NCBI GenBank assembly: GCA_019459505.1
Contig: JAIBEV010000015.1
Location: 1-49,031, forward strand
DNA from: Candidatus Paracaedibacteraceae bacterium
Lineage (GTDB): Bacteria; Pseudomonadota; Alphaproteobacteria; Paracaedibacterales; Paracaedibacteraceae
Length of the DNA: 49,031 bases
Direction of reading: 5' to 3'
Part shown: piece after piece, positions 18,480-27,774 of the stretch
How positions within the stretch are numbered: position 1 is the first letter of the stretch
Layout of the letters: each line of letters opens with the position of its first letter
The notes under the pieces: model-generated
Databases searched by the model: none
What the model saw: only the letters and a program-made list of their open reading frames with translations
Told to the model about the DNA's origin: nothing
Program-made: the position numbers and the translations under genes

Positions 18480-19793
18480 ATGAAAAAACCACCCTTCTTT
18501 GATCATTTTACGAAAGATAAAGCTCCTTTTATTGCCGGGGGAATTGTGGCAGGAGCTTTAGGGTTATGGGTGATTGGGAAAATAACATCACCCCTTGTCA
18601 GCCCCTATCTTAAAGACGCCTGTCGCAGTTATCTAGGGGAAGACATGGCGGCTATGCGCCAGCAAACTCAACCTGCTGTTGTTGAAATGGCTCGCTTGGC
18701 CCGGGGGAACATTACAAAACGTATTAATACTGTTGGATTATTACATGCCAATGCTGAAGTAACTTTACGCTCAGAAATGGCAGGACGAATCAATGAAATT
18801 CGCTTTAAAGAAGGAGAGGAAGTCCACAAAGGTGATGCTTTAATTCTTTTTGAAGATGCGGATCTTAAAGCTGAAGTTGAGTCAGCTCAAGCAGAGTTAA
18901 CCTTACGTCAAGCCGATTTTGACCGTATGACAAAACTGCAATTAGCCCGTATTGAAAGTGTCAAAAAGTATGATGAAGCAAAAGCAGGTTTTGAAGGTGC
19001 CAAAGCTCGGCTAGATAAAGCCCAAGCTACTTTGGACAAAGCGACCATCAATGCACCCTTTGACGGCATCATCGGCTTTATTGATATTGATCCTGGGTCA
19101 TTTGTGCAAGCCGCTCAAGACCTGGTCAAGATTGTCGATACCACACCGATTTATGCAGACTTTAAAATTCCTGAAAAGCATCTTCATGATATCGCCGTTG
19201 GACAATTAGCAGAAATCAAGCTAGATGGATTCCCGGATGAAAAATTTATTGCAACCGTGGAAGCTATTGATTCTAGCGTTGATCCCGTCAGCCATTCGAT
19301 TGCGGTCCGCGCTACAATTCCCAATGAGGACAACAAGTTGCGTTCGGGTCTCTATGCCAACGTTAGCTTGATCATCGGCGAAAAACCTGATGCCCTGCTT
19401 GTGCCGGAATCTGCCCTTGTGCGCGATGGTAGCCGTGAACTAATTTATGTAGTTCATGAAGGGCGCGCCCAACTCGTTCCCGTCGTTACAGGAACCCGCG
19501 AAAACGCCATGGTTGAAATTATTAGTAACTTGCGCGAAGGATTAAACGTGGTAACAGCTGGCCAAGTTAAGCTTTATTCAGGCAAGGCCGTTACTTCTCA
19601 AGGATCCAAGCCCGAAGATTTATTGAAATCTTTGGCACCTAAGGCAGATAAAGAAAAAGTTTCCCCTCAACCACAGTTAGAGACGCCTAATAAAGGATCC
19701 TCTCCTGAGGCTAAAGCTGCAGACTTAGATGATAAAAAAGCAACCGAGACGCCAAAGGCTGACCCAGCAAAGCCTGAACCCCAAAAAGACTAG
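18480..19793 (+). CDS. RND efflux periplasmic adaptor (membrane fusion protein)
   Basis: 437 residues. One N-terminal membrane segment (about 17-36) anchors it in the inner membrane. Then comes a biotinyl-lipoyl-like half (LRSEMAGRINEIRFKEGEEVHKGD), a coiled-coil hairpin (about 135-175), the second lipoyl half (INAPFDGIIGFIDIDPGSFV), a beta-barrel and membrane-proximal domain (LLVPESALVRDG). The last 70 residues are a low-complexity Lys/Pro/Ala/Glu tail, longer than in most relatives. It links the pump encoded next to an outer membrane channel. The pump gene starts 11 bases after this stop, so they are one operon. No TolC gene is in the window. Confidence 0.92.
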   Translation: MKKPPFFDHFTKDKAPFIAGGIVAGALGLWVIGKITSPLVSPYLKDACRSYLGEDMAAMRQQTQPAVVEMARLARGNITKRINTVGLLHANAEVTLRSEMAGRINEIRFKEGEEVHKGDALILFEDADLKAEVESAQAELTLRQADFDRMTKLQLARIESVKKYDEAKAGFEGAKARLDKAQATLDKATINAPFDGIIGFIDIDPGSFVQAAQDLVKIVDTTPIYADFKIPEKHLHDIAVGQLAEIKLDGFPDEKFIATVEAIDSSVDPVSHSIAVRATIPNEDNKLRSGLYANVSLIIGEKPDALLVPESALVRDGSRELIYVVHEGRAQLVPVVTGTRENAMVEIISNLREGLNVVTAGQVKLYSGKAVTSQGSKPEDLLKSLAPKADKEKVSPQPQLETPNKGSSPEAKAADLDDKKATETPKADPAKPEPQKD

Positions 19794-19804
19794 AGGGAAA
19801 ATCC

Positions 19805-22800
19805 ATGAGTTTATCAGAAGTATGTATTAAACGGCCTGTATTCTCATGGGTCATGACGCTCATTTTAATCTTGTTGGGTGTGGTGGGATATTCTCGCCTG
19901 CCCCTACAGCATAAACCAACCGTCGATTATCCTTATGTCACCATTGAATCTCACTTAAATGGAGCCGCCCCTGAAGTGGTTGAAGCCCAAGTCACGCGGG
20001 TAATTGAAGAATCAATTTCAGGCATTGAAGGTATTCAACATTTTGAATCCACCAGCTCCCCTGAAACATCAAAAATTTCTATAGAATTTGCCCCCACCCG
20101 CCGGGTTGATGATGCCATCAGTGATGTCCGCGATCGGTTATCTAAAATTCGCAATCAGTTACCTCATGAAATGGAAGATCCTACCTTAACCAAATCAAAA
20201 ACTGATGATCGTCCTATTATGACCATCGCCCTGACCAGCGATAAAACAGAACCCAGTGAATTGCAAGATTATGCTAAAAACGAAATTGAAAAAGAACTTG
20301 AATCCATTGATGGTGTATCCAACGTTGAAGTTGTTGGTGGTGGTCTATTCAAGATGCGTTTGAAACTCGATCCGGTTAAAATGTCAGGATATGGTATTAC
20401 TGTTACGGAAGTCATTCAAGCCATTCGGCAACAAAACATTGAAAAACCAGCAGGAAAACTGATCAGTAAAGACCGTGAATTTTTGGTTACTACGGTTGCG
20501 GGCTCCGAAACTCCGGAAGAATTTGCCCGTCTCCCCATTGCCAATAAAGAAGGTACTTTAATTTTGTTGCGTGACATTGGTACCGCTGAAATGAGCACCC
20601 TCGATACAAAGACAAAAACCTATTTTAATGGGAAATTAGGGGTCAGCATTGGTATTTATAAGCAATCAACAGCCAATCCTGTCGAAGTTGCTCGCAAACT
20701 GCGTGCTGAATTACCTAAAATTCAAGATCGCCTGCCTGAAGATATGACGCTGCGCGTTGGTTCCGACACAGCTCGCTTTATTGAAGATGCGCTTCGTCGT
20801 ATTCAGCAGACTTTGTTTGAAGCCTTTATTTTCGTCACCCTGGTGGTTTTTGCTTTTTTGCGATCAGCGCGGGCCTCTATTATTCCGTTGGTGACAATTC
20901 CGGTGTCATTAATCTCAACATTCTTTATTATGTATTTGCTTGGCTTTTCCATTAATACACTTACGTTGATGGCCATGGTTTTGGCTATCGGATTAGTTGT
21001 CGACGATGCCATTGTTGTTCTAGAAAATATTTATCGACGCATTGAAGAAGGTGACAATCCATTTTCCGCCGCTATCAAAGGAATGCGCGAAATTACCTTT
21101 GCTGTTATTGCGATGACACTAACATTAGCCGCGGTTTATACACCATTTGCTCTTATTAGTGGCACTATTGGAAAAACCTTTACAGAATATGCGATTACCT
21201 TAGCAGTTTCCGTTATTATTTCGGGTTTTGCTGCTCTCACCCTATCGCCTATGATGTGTTCTCGTCTTTTGGGACACGAAGAAGGAAGTTTTGGCAGCAA
21301 ACAATTCCAATGGTGGGCTTCTTTCAAGGATAAATTCCGCAGCGATATTTGGCTTAATAAAGCTGAACTCATCTATAAAAGGCAAATTACTCAAGTCCTT
21401 GAGAAACCGACAAATATTTTAATCGTTACAGCTGTTTTTTGTGCGTTGGGCCTTGCTGCATTTTTTGGCTTAACTCGAGAATTTTTCCCTTATGAAGATC
21501 AGGGCAAAATTTATATTGATGGCCAATCAAGCCCCTCATCAACGCTTGAATTTACAGATAGATACGTTAAACAAATAGACGATATTTTGGCACAAGTTCC
21601 AGAAGTTGTCCGTCGTGTGGTTAACATTAAAAATCCAACCTATGATATTGTTATTGAATTGGATCGCAACCGACGCCGGCCAACCCAAGAGGTTGTTGCT
21701 GATATTCGCAAGAGACTAGAGATCATTCCTGGGGTTTCCGTTAAATTTGGAAGCATGGGAGGAGTAGCTGAAAGTAACAATACTGTACAGTTTGTTATTG
21801 CTGCCAATAAATCAGTCAAGGAAATCAAAGGCTATTCTGAAGCAATGAAAGATTACCTTTATAGCAAGGTGGATCTGGTGCAGAGTATTCTCAGCAATGC
21901 CCGACCCGATACAGAAGAATACAAATTGACCATCCGTCGCAACAAAGCCTCTACCTTGGGAGTTGATCCGGGTGCCATTGCCGACACGGTAGATGCTTTG
22001 GTCCGCGGGCGCAAAGCCGGTACCTTTAAACGGGAGAATCGTCTCTATGACGTTATGGTAGAAGTTATGGATGAAGCTCGGCAAACACCGGATGATATTA
22101 CGAATCTCTTTATGAAAGCTAACGACAAGAAGGGAACGCTTGTTCCTATTGCGGAATTGGTGGAGGTTAATTCCGCAGCGGGCTCCTCAGAAATTTACCG
22201 TTACAATAAATATCGGGCCATAAGCATGACATCTATTCTAACGCGGGGGACTGGTTTGGCCGAGGGCATCAGCCTTGTCCAAGATATTCGCAAAGAGCAG
22301 TTACCCAAAGATGTTCGCCTTGAGTTTACGGGTGAAACACGCAAGTATATTGAGGAATCTCAAAATATCTTATTGATTGTAGGATTGGCTTTAGCCTTTA
22401 TCTACTTAGTTTTAGCAGCTCAATTTGAAAGTTGGATTGATCCTTTTATCATTATTCTCTCCGTTCCCTTGTCTATTGCGGGAGGCTTGATCACCTTAGC
22501 CCTTGTTAAAGACGGAACTTTAAATGTTTACAGTCAAATTGGATTGGTTACCTTAATTGGATTGATTACTAAGCACGGTATTTTAATTGTTGACTTCACT
22601 AATAAATTGCGGGACGAAGGTAAAGCAAAATTAGAAGCTGTTATTGAAGCTTGCCAAATGCGTTTACGGCCGATCTTAATGACAACCTTTGCCATGGTCT
22701 TGGGTGCTGTTCCTTTGGCTATTGCAACGGGTGCTGGATCGGAGAGCATTCGACAGATTGGCTTCGTTATCGTTGGCGGCATGACTTTTGGAACAGTCTT

Positions 22801-22879
22801 TACATTGTTTATTTTGCCCCTTGTTTATATGGCAATTTCATCCAATAACCGTAAAACTATTCTAGGCCTAAGTGATTAA
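19805..22879 (+). CDS. RND efflux pump, HAE1/AcrB type
   Basis: 1024 residues, the usual length, with two halves each of one leading helix, a large periplasmic loop and a bundle of helices. The proton relay is present: Asp400-Asp401 in GLVVDDAIVVLENI and Lys923 in GLITKHGILIVDF. It exports drugs or other hydrophobic compounds from the inner membrane and periplasm, driven by the proton gradient, together with the adaptor before it. GAGGG precedes the ATG. It resembles the proteobacterial MexF/AcrB-like group with the start SLSEVCIKRPVFSWV; its substrates cannot be deduced. Confidence 0.95.
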   Translation: MSLSEVCIKRPVFSWVMTLILILLGVVGYSRLPLQHKPTVDYPYVTIESHLNGAAPEVVEAQVTRVIEESISGIEGIQHFESTSSPETSKISIEFAPTRRVDDAISDVRDRLSKIRNQLPHEMEDPTLTKSKTDDRPIMTIALTSDKTEPSELQDYAKNEIEKELESIDGVSNVEVVGGGLFKMRLKLDPVKMSGYGITVTEVIQAIRQQNIEKPAGKLISKDREFLVTTVAGSETPEEFARLPIANKEGTLILLRDIGTAEMSTLDTKTKTYFNGKLGVSIGIYKQSTANPVEVARKLRAELPKIQDRLPEDMTLRVGSDTARFIEDALRRIQQTLFEAFIFVTLVVFAFLRSARASIIPLVTIPVSLISTFFIMYLLGFSINTLTLMAMVLAIGLVVDDAIVVLENIYRRIEEGDNPFSAAIKGMREITFAVIAMTLTLAAVYTPFALISGTIGKTFTEYAITLAVSVIISGFAALTLSPMMCSRLLGHEEGSFGSKQFQWWASFKDKFRSDIWLNKAELIYKRQITQVLEKPTNILIVTAVFCALGLAAFFGLTREFFPYEDQGKIYIDGQSSPSSTLEFTDRYVKQIDDILAQVPEVVRRVVNIKNPTYDIVIELDRNRRRPTQEVVADIRKRLEIIPGVSVKFGSMGGVAESNNTVQFVIAANKSVKEIKGYSEAMKDYLYSKVDLVQSILSNARPDTEEYKLTIRRNKASTLGVDPGAIADTVDALVRGRKAGTFKRENRLYDVMVEVMDEARQTPDDITNLFMKANDKKGTLVPIAELVEVNSAAGSSEIYRYNKYRAISMTSILTRGTGLAEGISLVQDIRKEQLPKDVRLEFTGETRKYIEESQNILLIVGLALAFIYLVLAAQFESWIDPFIIILSVPLSIAGGLITLALVKDGTLNVYSQIGLVTLIGLITKHGILIVDFTNKLRDEGKAKLEAVIEACQMRLRPILMTTFAMVLGAVPLAIATGAGSESIRQIGFVIVGGMTFGTVFTLFILPLVYMAISSNNRKTILGLSD

Positions 22880-22895
22880 ACTGGCTCCCCCTTAG

Positions 22896-23702
22896 ATGAA
22901 TCTTATTTTTAATCGTCATCTCCAACGGATTCGCGCTCAACGCATAGGGGGGGAGTTATCTCATCCCCTGCATCGTTTCTTGCATGATATGCTCCATGAA
23001 AGATTCAGCTACATCTTACGCCAATTTAAGTCTGTCCTTATTATCGGCGAGTTTGAATATCAACCATCCTCTCAAGATTGCTATGTGATCAAAATGGGTC
23101 CTTCTGTCGACGCCCTTTCTGAGCATCTTCCCTTCAAAGAAGGCGCCTTTGATTTAATTATTAGTTATATGGATTTGCATCAGGCGAATGATGTGCCTGG
23201 AATTCTTAAACAAATCAATTATTGTCTTCAACCAGACGGGCTATTCTTCGGGGTGTTTCTAGGAGGAAATTCCTTATGGCAGTTGCGCGCTGCAGCCCAA
23301 CATGCTGAACTTCTAACACGAGGTGGATGTTCGCCACGGGTGGCGCCCATGATCTCCCTTCATGATGCAGCAGCCTTACTGCAGCGGGCGGGGTTTTCCA
23401 TTCCTGTGCTCGATCATGAACGGTTTGAGTTAAAAGAAAACGATCCTTCCTCTCTTCTGCATCAGCTCAAACAGCTTCAGCTATCCAATTCTATGTATGA
23501 TGGCTTTAAAGGCCTAACCGGCAAGAGATTTTTATCAGAACTTAAAACTTATTTATCAGAAAAAACTGGGCTTGAACTGGAACTAGACATTCTTTGTCTA
23601 TCAGGCTGGGCCCCTGCAGCTAATCAACAAAAGCCCCTTCCCCGCGGCAGTGGACAAAAAAGTCTAGCCTCAGTTTTAGAGACTCACAAACATATAGTAT
23701 AA
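22896..23702 (+). CDS. NDUFAF5/BioC-like methyltransferase-fold protein
   Basis: 268 residues. The fold and the conserved C-terminus (CLSGWAPAANQQKPLPRGSG) match the alphaproteobacterial relatives of mitochondrial NDUFAF5, a complex I assembly factor. The later methyltransferase elements are visible (LPFKEGAFDLIISYMDLHQAND, NYCLQPDGLFFGVF). The first S-adenosylmethionine loop is odd: VLIIGEFEYQ has no GxGxG, so binding may be changed; NDUFAF5 itself acts as a hydroxylase on an Arg of NDUFS7. The gene follows the RND pump by 16 bases without a clear ribosome site and may be translationally coupled or just adjacent. Confidence 0.75.
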   Translation: MNLIFNRHLQRIRAQRIGGELSHPLHRFLHDMLHERFSYILRQFKSVLIIGEFEYQPSSQDCYVIKMGPSVDALSEHLPFKEGAFDLIISYMDLHQANDVPGILKQINYCLQPDGLFFGVFLGGNSLWQLRAAAQHAELLTRGGCSPRVAPMISLHDAAALLQRAGFSIPVLDHERFELKENDPSSLLHQLKQLQLSNSMYDGFKGLTGKRFLSELKTYLSEKTGLELELDILCLSGWAPAANQQKPLPRGSGQKSLASVLETHKHIV

Positions 23703-23851
23703 GCTTTATAATAATATGTATAATTCTCGACCACAGAGTTTAGAATTCGAGAGGGTAAATGCTTCCTCCAGTAATCTTAAACTTCCGCTTATCTCCCGTT
23801 GGTTCGCCGAAAAAATATTATAAAGATCTCCTTTAGCTGCCTATGAAAAGC

Positions 23852-24394
23852 CTACTGATCATTAAGCAGTACCATGATTTCCGCATGAGATTGAACAACA
23901 TATTGAGCCGCCGCACAGTGCGGAGCCGACGCTATAAGAATTCTTGTCCCAACTCCAGCAGTTTGAGCGGCCTTCATATCCCGTTCTTTATCACCAATGG
24001 CAATAGATTGAGATAAATCTAAGTTATAATCTGCCGCCGCCTGATAAAACACTCCGGCCTTTGGTTTACGGCATTCACATTCTTTAGCAAAGGCAGGCTG
24101 AAGGCTGTCAGGATGATGGGGACAAAAATAAACGTGACGAATCGGAATAGACTGTTTATCAAATTGCGCAACCATCCATTCATTTAATCTCTCAAAATCT
24201 TCAAGAGTATAATAGCCGCGGGCTATACCAGATTGATTGGTTATAATGATAATTATATAACCTTTAGCCAGAGCGGCTTGACATAGATCAAAGATACCAT
24301 CTATAAAATGGAACTGCTCAATGGTTGACACATAGCCATAATCCTTGTTAATAACACCATCTCGATCTAAGATAAGAGCCTTGTTTTGAAGCAT
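23852..24394 (-). CDS. gmhB: D-glycero-beta-D-manno-heptose 1,7-bisphosphate 7-phosphatase
   Basis: 180 residues of the HAD superfamily. The catalytic pair Asp10 and Asp12 lies in LILDRDGVINKD, with TNQSGIARG and the acidic IGDKERDM as later motifs. The zinc loop typical of GmhB is present (YFCPHHPD then CECRKPK). It removes the 7-phosphate from heptose bisphosphate, the step between the two activities of HldE. Its ATG directly follows the hldE stop codon (TAAATG), so the two are translationally coupled. The 150 bases after it, towards the convergent methyltransferase gene, hold no gene I can see. Confidence 0.92.
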   Translation of the reverse strand: MLQNKALILDRDGVINKDYGYVSTIEQFHFIDGIFDLCQAALAKGYIIIIITNQSGIARGYYTLEDFERLNEWMVAQFDKQSIPIRHVYFCPHHPDSLQPAFAKECECRKPKAGVFYQAAADYNLDLSQSIAIGDKERDMKAAQTAGVGTRILIASAPHCAAAQYVVQSHAEIMVLLNDQ

Positions 24395-25855
24395 TTAAGC
24401 ACTAAGCTTCTTCACAATACGAGTGGTACTAAAATTAGGAACCAAATCCACTAAAACGACCCTGCCTCCTTTGGCCTGAACCATATCAGCACCGACTACT
24501 TGATCAATTGTATAATCACTCCCTTTAATAAGAACATCTGGCTGTAATGTCTGAATTAAATTTAAAGGAGTAAGCTCATCAAATATTACAATCAGATCGG
24601 TATCGCCGATGGCAGACAAGACAGCTGCCCGTGCTTCTTCCTGTTGAAGAGGACGCTGTTCACCTTTTAATTGTTTAACAGAATTATCACTATTGAGGCC
24701 AACAATTAGAATATCGCATAATTGTTTAGCTTTTTTCAGAAGGGTTACATGGCCGGGATGAAGCAAATCAAAACATCCATTCGTAAATCCAATTTTCTTT
24801 CCAGCAGCTTTCCAGCTAAGCACAAGCTTTTGGGCACTCATCAATGTTGTCAATTTTTCTGGATAATGCGAACAATATTTCCGTAAAAGAACCCGTTTGA
24901 GTTCATCAAGATAAACCACCACTGTTCCAGATTTACTCACGGCAATTCCAGCAGCCGCATTGGCTATTTCACACGCATGACTCGTTTCAATTCCACAAGC
25001 AAGCGCTAATGCTAACGTGGCAATTGCTGTATCACCGGCACCTGAAACGTCATAAACTTCCTGGGCCTGGGTCTCAATGTGGCATACTTGTGTTGCTGTA
25101 ATGAGACTCATTCCTTCCTCGCTGCGCGTCACCAAGATGGTTTCTATCCCATAAGCCTGAATTAAATGGCGAGCTGCTGCTTCTACCTCCGCATCCGTTG
25201 TCACCGGTAAACCTGTAGCAGCCTTTAATTCAGAACGATTAGGCGTCAAGATAGAAGCGCCCACATATTTTTGGTAATCAGTTCCTTTCGGATCAATAAT
25301 AACGGTCTTGTTATAAGAGCGCGCCGTCTGAATAAGCTGCTGAGTTAAAGAAGCCGAGAATAACCCTTTCTTATAATCAGACAGCAAAACAATATCAGAT
25401 TGCTTGATAAGCTCATTAAAAGCCAATTGTAAGGCGCTTTGAGTCTCTCGCAGCGGTTCCACGCATGTCTCTTTATCAACGCGTAAAAGATGCTGGCTAT
25501 GACTAACATAGCGCGTTTTTGTGGTTGTCGGCCGTAATTGTTCGCGGATTAAATGGGAGGTGATGGAAGACTGATATCCTAAAAGCTTAAGAATAATTTC
25601 GCCTTCTTCATCATCCCCGATAATGCTGATGAAATCGACATTCCCCCCGTAGGCACTAATATTTGCTGCAACGTTGGCGGCCCCTCCCAGCATCTTGGTT
25701 TCCCGACTCTCTTGGAAAACGGGAATCGGCGCTTCGGGGGAAATTCGCCCTACATGTCCATAAACAAATTTATCCAACATACAATCACCCACACATAAGA
25801 TGCGTTTTTTTGACGCTTGTTCTAGATGATCAAAATCAAGAAAACTAAGGGGCAT
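24395..25855 (-). CDS. hldE: Bifunctional heptose-7-phosphate kinase / heptose-1-phosphate adenylyltransferase
   Basis: 486 residues with both known domains. Residues 1 to about 320 are a PfkB-type sugar kinase (GGAANVAANI near the start; DVSGAGDTAIA around 270 as the anion hole and base). From about 350 a nucleotidyltransferase domain begins with GFTNGCFDLLHPGHV, containing the HxGH motif. It makes heptose 1,7-bisphosphate and later ADP-heptose for the LPS inner core. AGGAG stands a few bases before the ATG. It lies between gmhA and gmhB, so this operon supplies the whole route from sedoheptulose 7-phosphate to ADP-heptose except the HldD epimerase, which is not in the window. Confidence 0.95.
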   Translation of the reverse strand: MPLSFLDFDHLEQASKKRILCVGDCMLDKFVYGHVGRISPEAPIPVFQESRETKMLGGAANVAANISAYGGNVDFISIIGDDEEGEIILKLLGYQSSITSHLIREQLRPTTTKTRYVSHSQHLLRVDKETCVEPLRETQSALQLAFNELIKQSDIVLLSDYKKGLFSASLTQQLIQTARSYNKTVIIDPKGTDYQKYVGASILTPNRSELKAATGLPVTTDAEVEAAARHLIQAYGIETILVTRSEEGMSLITATQVCHIETQAQEVYDVSGAGDTAIATLALALACGIETSHACEIANAAAGIAVSKSGTVVVYLDELKRVLLRKYCSHYPEKLTTLMSAQKLVLSWKAAGKKIGFTNGCFDLLHPGHVTLLKKAKQLCDILIVGLNSDNSVKQLKGEQRPLQQEEARAAVLSAIGDTDLIVIFDELTPLNLIQTLQPDVLIKGSDYTIDQVVGADMVQAKGGRVVLVDLVPNFSTTRIVKKLSA

Positions 25856-25863
25856 GACCTCTC

Positions 25864-26475
25864 CTAAGCAGAATGTGGTATAGGGTGTTCGGCCTGTAAA
25901 CTAAACAACTGACGCTCAACAATAGCACAAATAATGTGACCAATTGTGATGTGACCTTCTTGAATCTTGGGTGTTTCCTTCGAAGGAATGTTCAATTGAT
26001 GATCGACGATTTGACCAATATCGCGCCCCTCTTCCCCCAAAAATCCAATCGTAATAGCTTGTTTTTCTTTAGCTGTTTTTAGAGCAGCTAAGACATTTTT
26101 GCTTCTGCCTGAGGTAGAAATACCCACCACAACATCGCCTGCATTGGCTAAGGCTTCAACTTGACGAGCAAAAACATAATCATAACTGTAATCATTGGCG
26201 ATTGCTGTCAAAGCAGAGGTATCTACTGTCAACGCAATGGCCTTTAAGGCAGGACGATCGAACGCAAATCGACTCACGAATTCAGCGGCCAAATGCTGGG
26301 CATCGGCGGCACTGCCGCCATTTCCACAAAATAAAATCTTTTTACCTTCTTGTAAAGCATCGATGATCACATTGATAATAGCTGTGACTTGGTCGGCTAT
26401 CTGCTTAGACTCGTGAAGTTTATGAAAGAGCTCGACACTTTTTTGTAATTCTTGAGTGAGGATAGTTTTAATCAT
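25864..26475 (-). CDS. gmhA: Phosphoheptose isomerase
   Basis: 203 residues with one SIS domain. GNGGSAADAQHLAAEF and GISTSGRSKNVLAAL form the phosphosugar-binding loops, and QEGHITIGHIICAIVE carries the late Glu/His site. It converts sedoheptulose 7-phosphate to D-glycero-D-manno-heptose 7-phosphate, the first step towards the LPS heptoses. It is the first gene of the gmhA-hldE-gmhB operon, eight bases before hldE. The 147-base region to the divergent heptosyltransferase gene probably holds promoters for both, which would coordinate making and adding heptose. Confidence 0.93.
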   Translation of the reverse strand: MIKTILTQELQKSVELFHKLHESKQIADQVTAIINVIIDALQEGKKILFCGNGGSAADAQHLAAEFVSRFAFDRPALKAIALTVDTSALTAIANDYSYDYVFARQVEALANAGDVVVGISTSGRSKNVLAALKTAKEKQAITIGFLGEEGRDIGQIVDHQLNIPSKETPKIQEGHITIGHIICAIVERQLFSLQAEHPIPHSA

Positions 26476-26622
26476 GCTGAGTTTATATCTGTTAATCTCT
26501 TATTTGGCTTTTATAATAAACTTTCTTTGTAGATTTTACTATAAATAATAATTTAGTTGACGTAGGCGTCTCAGAAGTTCAAAAATCTAACCATAAAAAA
26601 CATGGTATTGCCCTTGTAAAAA

Positions 26623-27561
26623 ATGACTCATCGCCCCATAAAAAAAATACTGGTTATTCGCCTGAGTGCCTTGGGCGATATCATCCAAACTTTTCCTGCC
26701 TTTCAAGCCATCCGTCGGCATCATCCCGATGCCCATATAACGGTCATGACAACACCAGCCTATGGGGAATTGATGACGGCATCAAAATTATTTGACGATA
26801 TTCTAACCTATAGAAGAATGAAAGTTTACCAAGTGTCAGAATTGTTAGCTTTCCGGCGACAATTTCTAAAAGAAGGGTTTGATCGCGTTTACGATTTGCA
26901 AATGAGCCAACGGACCAACTTTATGTTTAAAGTGATTGGCGGCAAAAAAAGTGGGATTGAATGGGTCGGAGCAGCGCCGACTGGAACTGTTCGATTTTGC
27001 GAGCCTGCTTTACGGATAAATACATTTAACCGACACCAAGCCCTCCTTGCTGCCTTAGGTATTCGATTAGAAAAACAAGACTTACGGTATGTAGGATCCC
27101 CGCTCAAAATTAAGCTACCTCCTAAATATGCTGTGATCGTACCTGGAGCATCCGATACTTTTAAGGGGGCCAAGAAATGGCCGCAGGCCTATTATGCAGC
27201 CTTATGCCAATTTTTAGTCGCTCATCACATTACACCGGTCATCGTTGGTGGACCGACCGAAGGTAATAAAGGGATTCAAGAAATATGCCCAGAAGCTATC
27301 GATTTGACAGGACAAACAAGCCTTTCAGAGTTAATCACAATTTCCCAAAATGCTTGTCTGGCTGTTGGGAATGATACAGGTCCAATGCATTTAGCCTCAG
27401 CCAGTTTAACGCCTGTTCTTATCCTATTTTCTGGTAAAACCGATCCAACTTTTGCCCTTTCGCCTGAGCCTCATATCAATTGGTTACAAACAGAAAACCT
27501 GAATGACTTACATCCAAATACGGTGATTAAAAAGGTTGAATCCCTTTTAAGTCTATCTTAA
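26623..27561 (+). CDS. ADP-heptose:LPS heptosyltransferase family protein (GT9)
   Basis: 312 residues of glycosyltransferase family 9. The N-terminal half starts ILVIRLSALGDIIQTFPAF, the acceptor-side motif; the C-terminal half has VGGPTEG and the ADP-heptose site VGNDTGPMHLASA. It moves heptose from ADP-heptose to the LPS inner core at the cytoplasmic face of the inner membrane. WaaC and WaaF are hard to tell apart from sequence alone, so no symbol is given. It is divergent from gmhA-hldE-gmhB, which makes its donor. Confidence 0.88.
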   Translation: MTHRPIKKILVIRLSALGDIIQTFPAFQAIRRHHPDAHITVMTTPAYGELMTASKLFDDILTYRRMKVYQVSELLAFRRQFLKEGFDRVYDLQMSQRTNFMFKVIGGKKSGIEWVGAAPTGTVRFCEPALRINTFNRHQALLAALGIRLEKQDLRYVGSPLKIKLPPKYAVIVPGASDTFKGAKKWPQAYYAALCQFLVAHHITPVIVGGPTEGNKGIQEICPEAIDLTGQTSLSELITISQNACLAVGNDTGPMHLASASLTPVLILFSGKTDPTFALSPEPHINWLQTENLNDLHPNTVIKKVESLLSLS

Positions 27562-27600
27562 ACAACAAAGTGATTCGAAAGTTCGATGATGGGAAGCTGT

Positions 27601-27640
27601 CCTTGACTTACCTTATGCTTCAGAACTAGTCAAGGTTTTC
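27601..27640 (+). terminator. Terminator-like hairpin after the heptosyltransferase
   Basis: CCTTGACT (27601-27608) and AGTCAAGG (27628-27635) pair perfectly around a 19-base loop and are followed by TTTTC. The loop is long, so strength is uncertain. The remaining 130 bases before the aas gene are AT-rich leader with a TATAAT at 27700-27705. Confidence 0.4.
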
Positions 27641-27774
27641 ATAATTTTTATAGTGAGATATCGTACAATCTTTACGATTATTTTTCTTTAAAGAAACACT
27701 ATAATTAAGGAGATTCCTTTTTTAAAAAAAACGGTGTAAAGTTTAGTAATATTTTTGTTAAATAAGAGATAAAT

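Noticed and set aside
23703-23851. TCTCGA/TCGAGA repeat in the gap between the methyltransferase gene and gmhB
   Set aside because: Only six bases with a 16-base spacer and no T run; compatible with chance.
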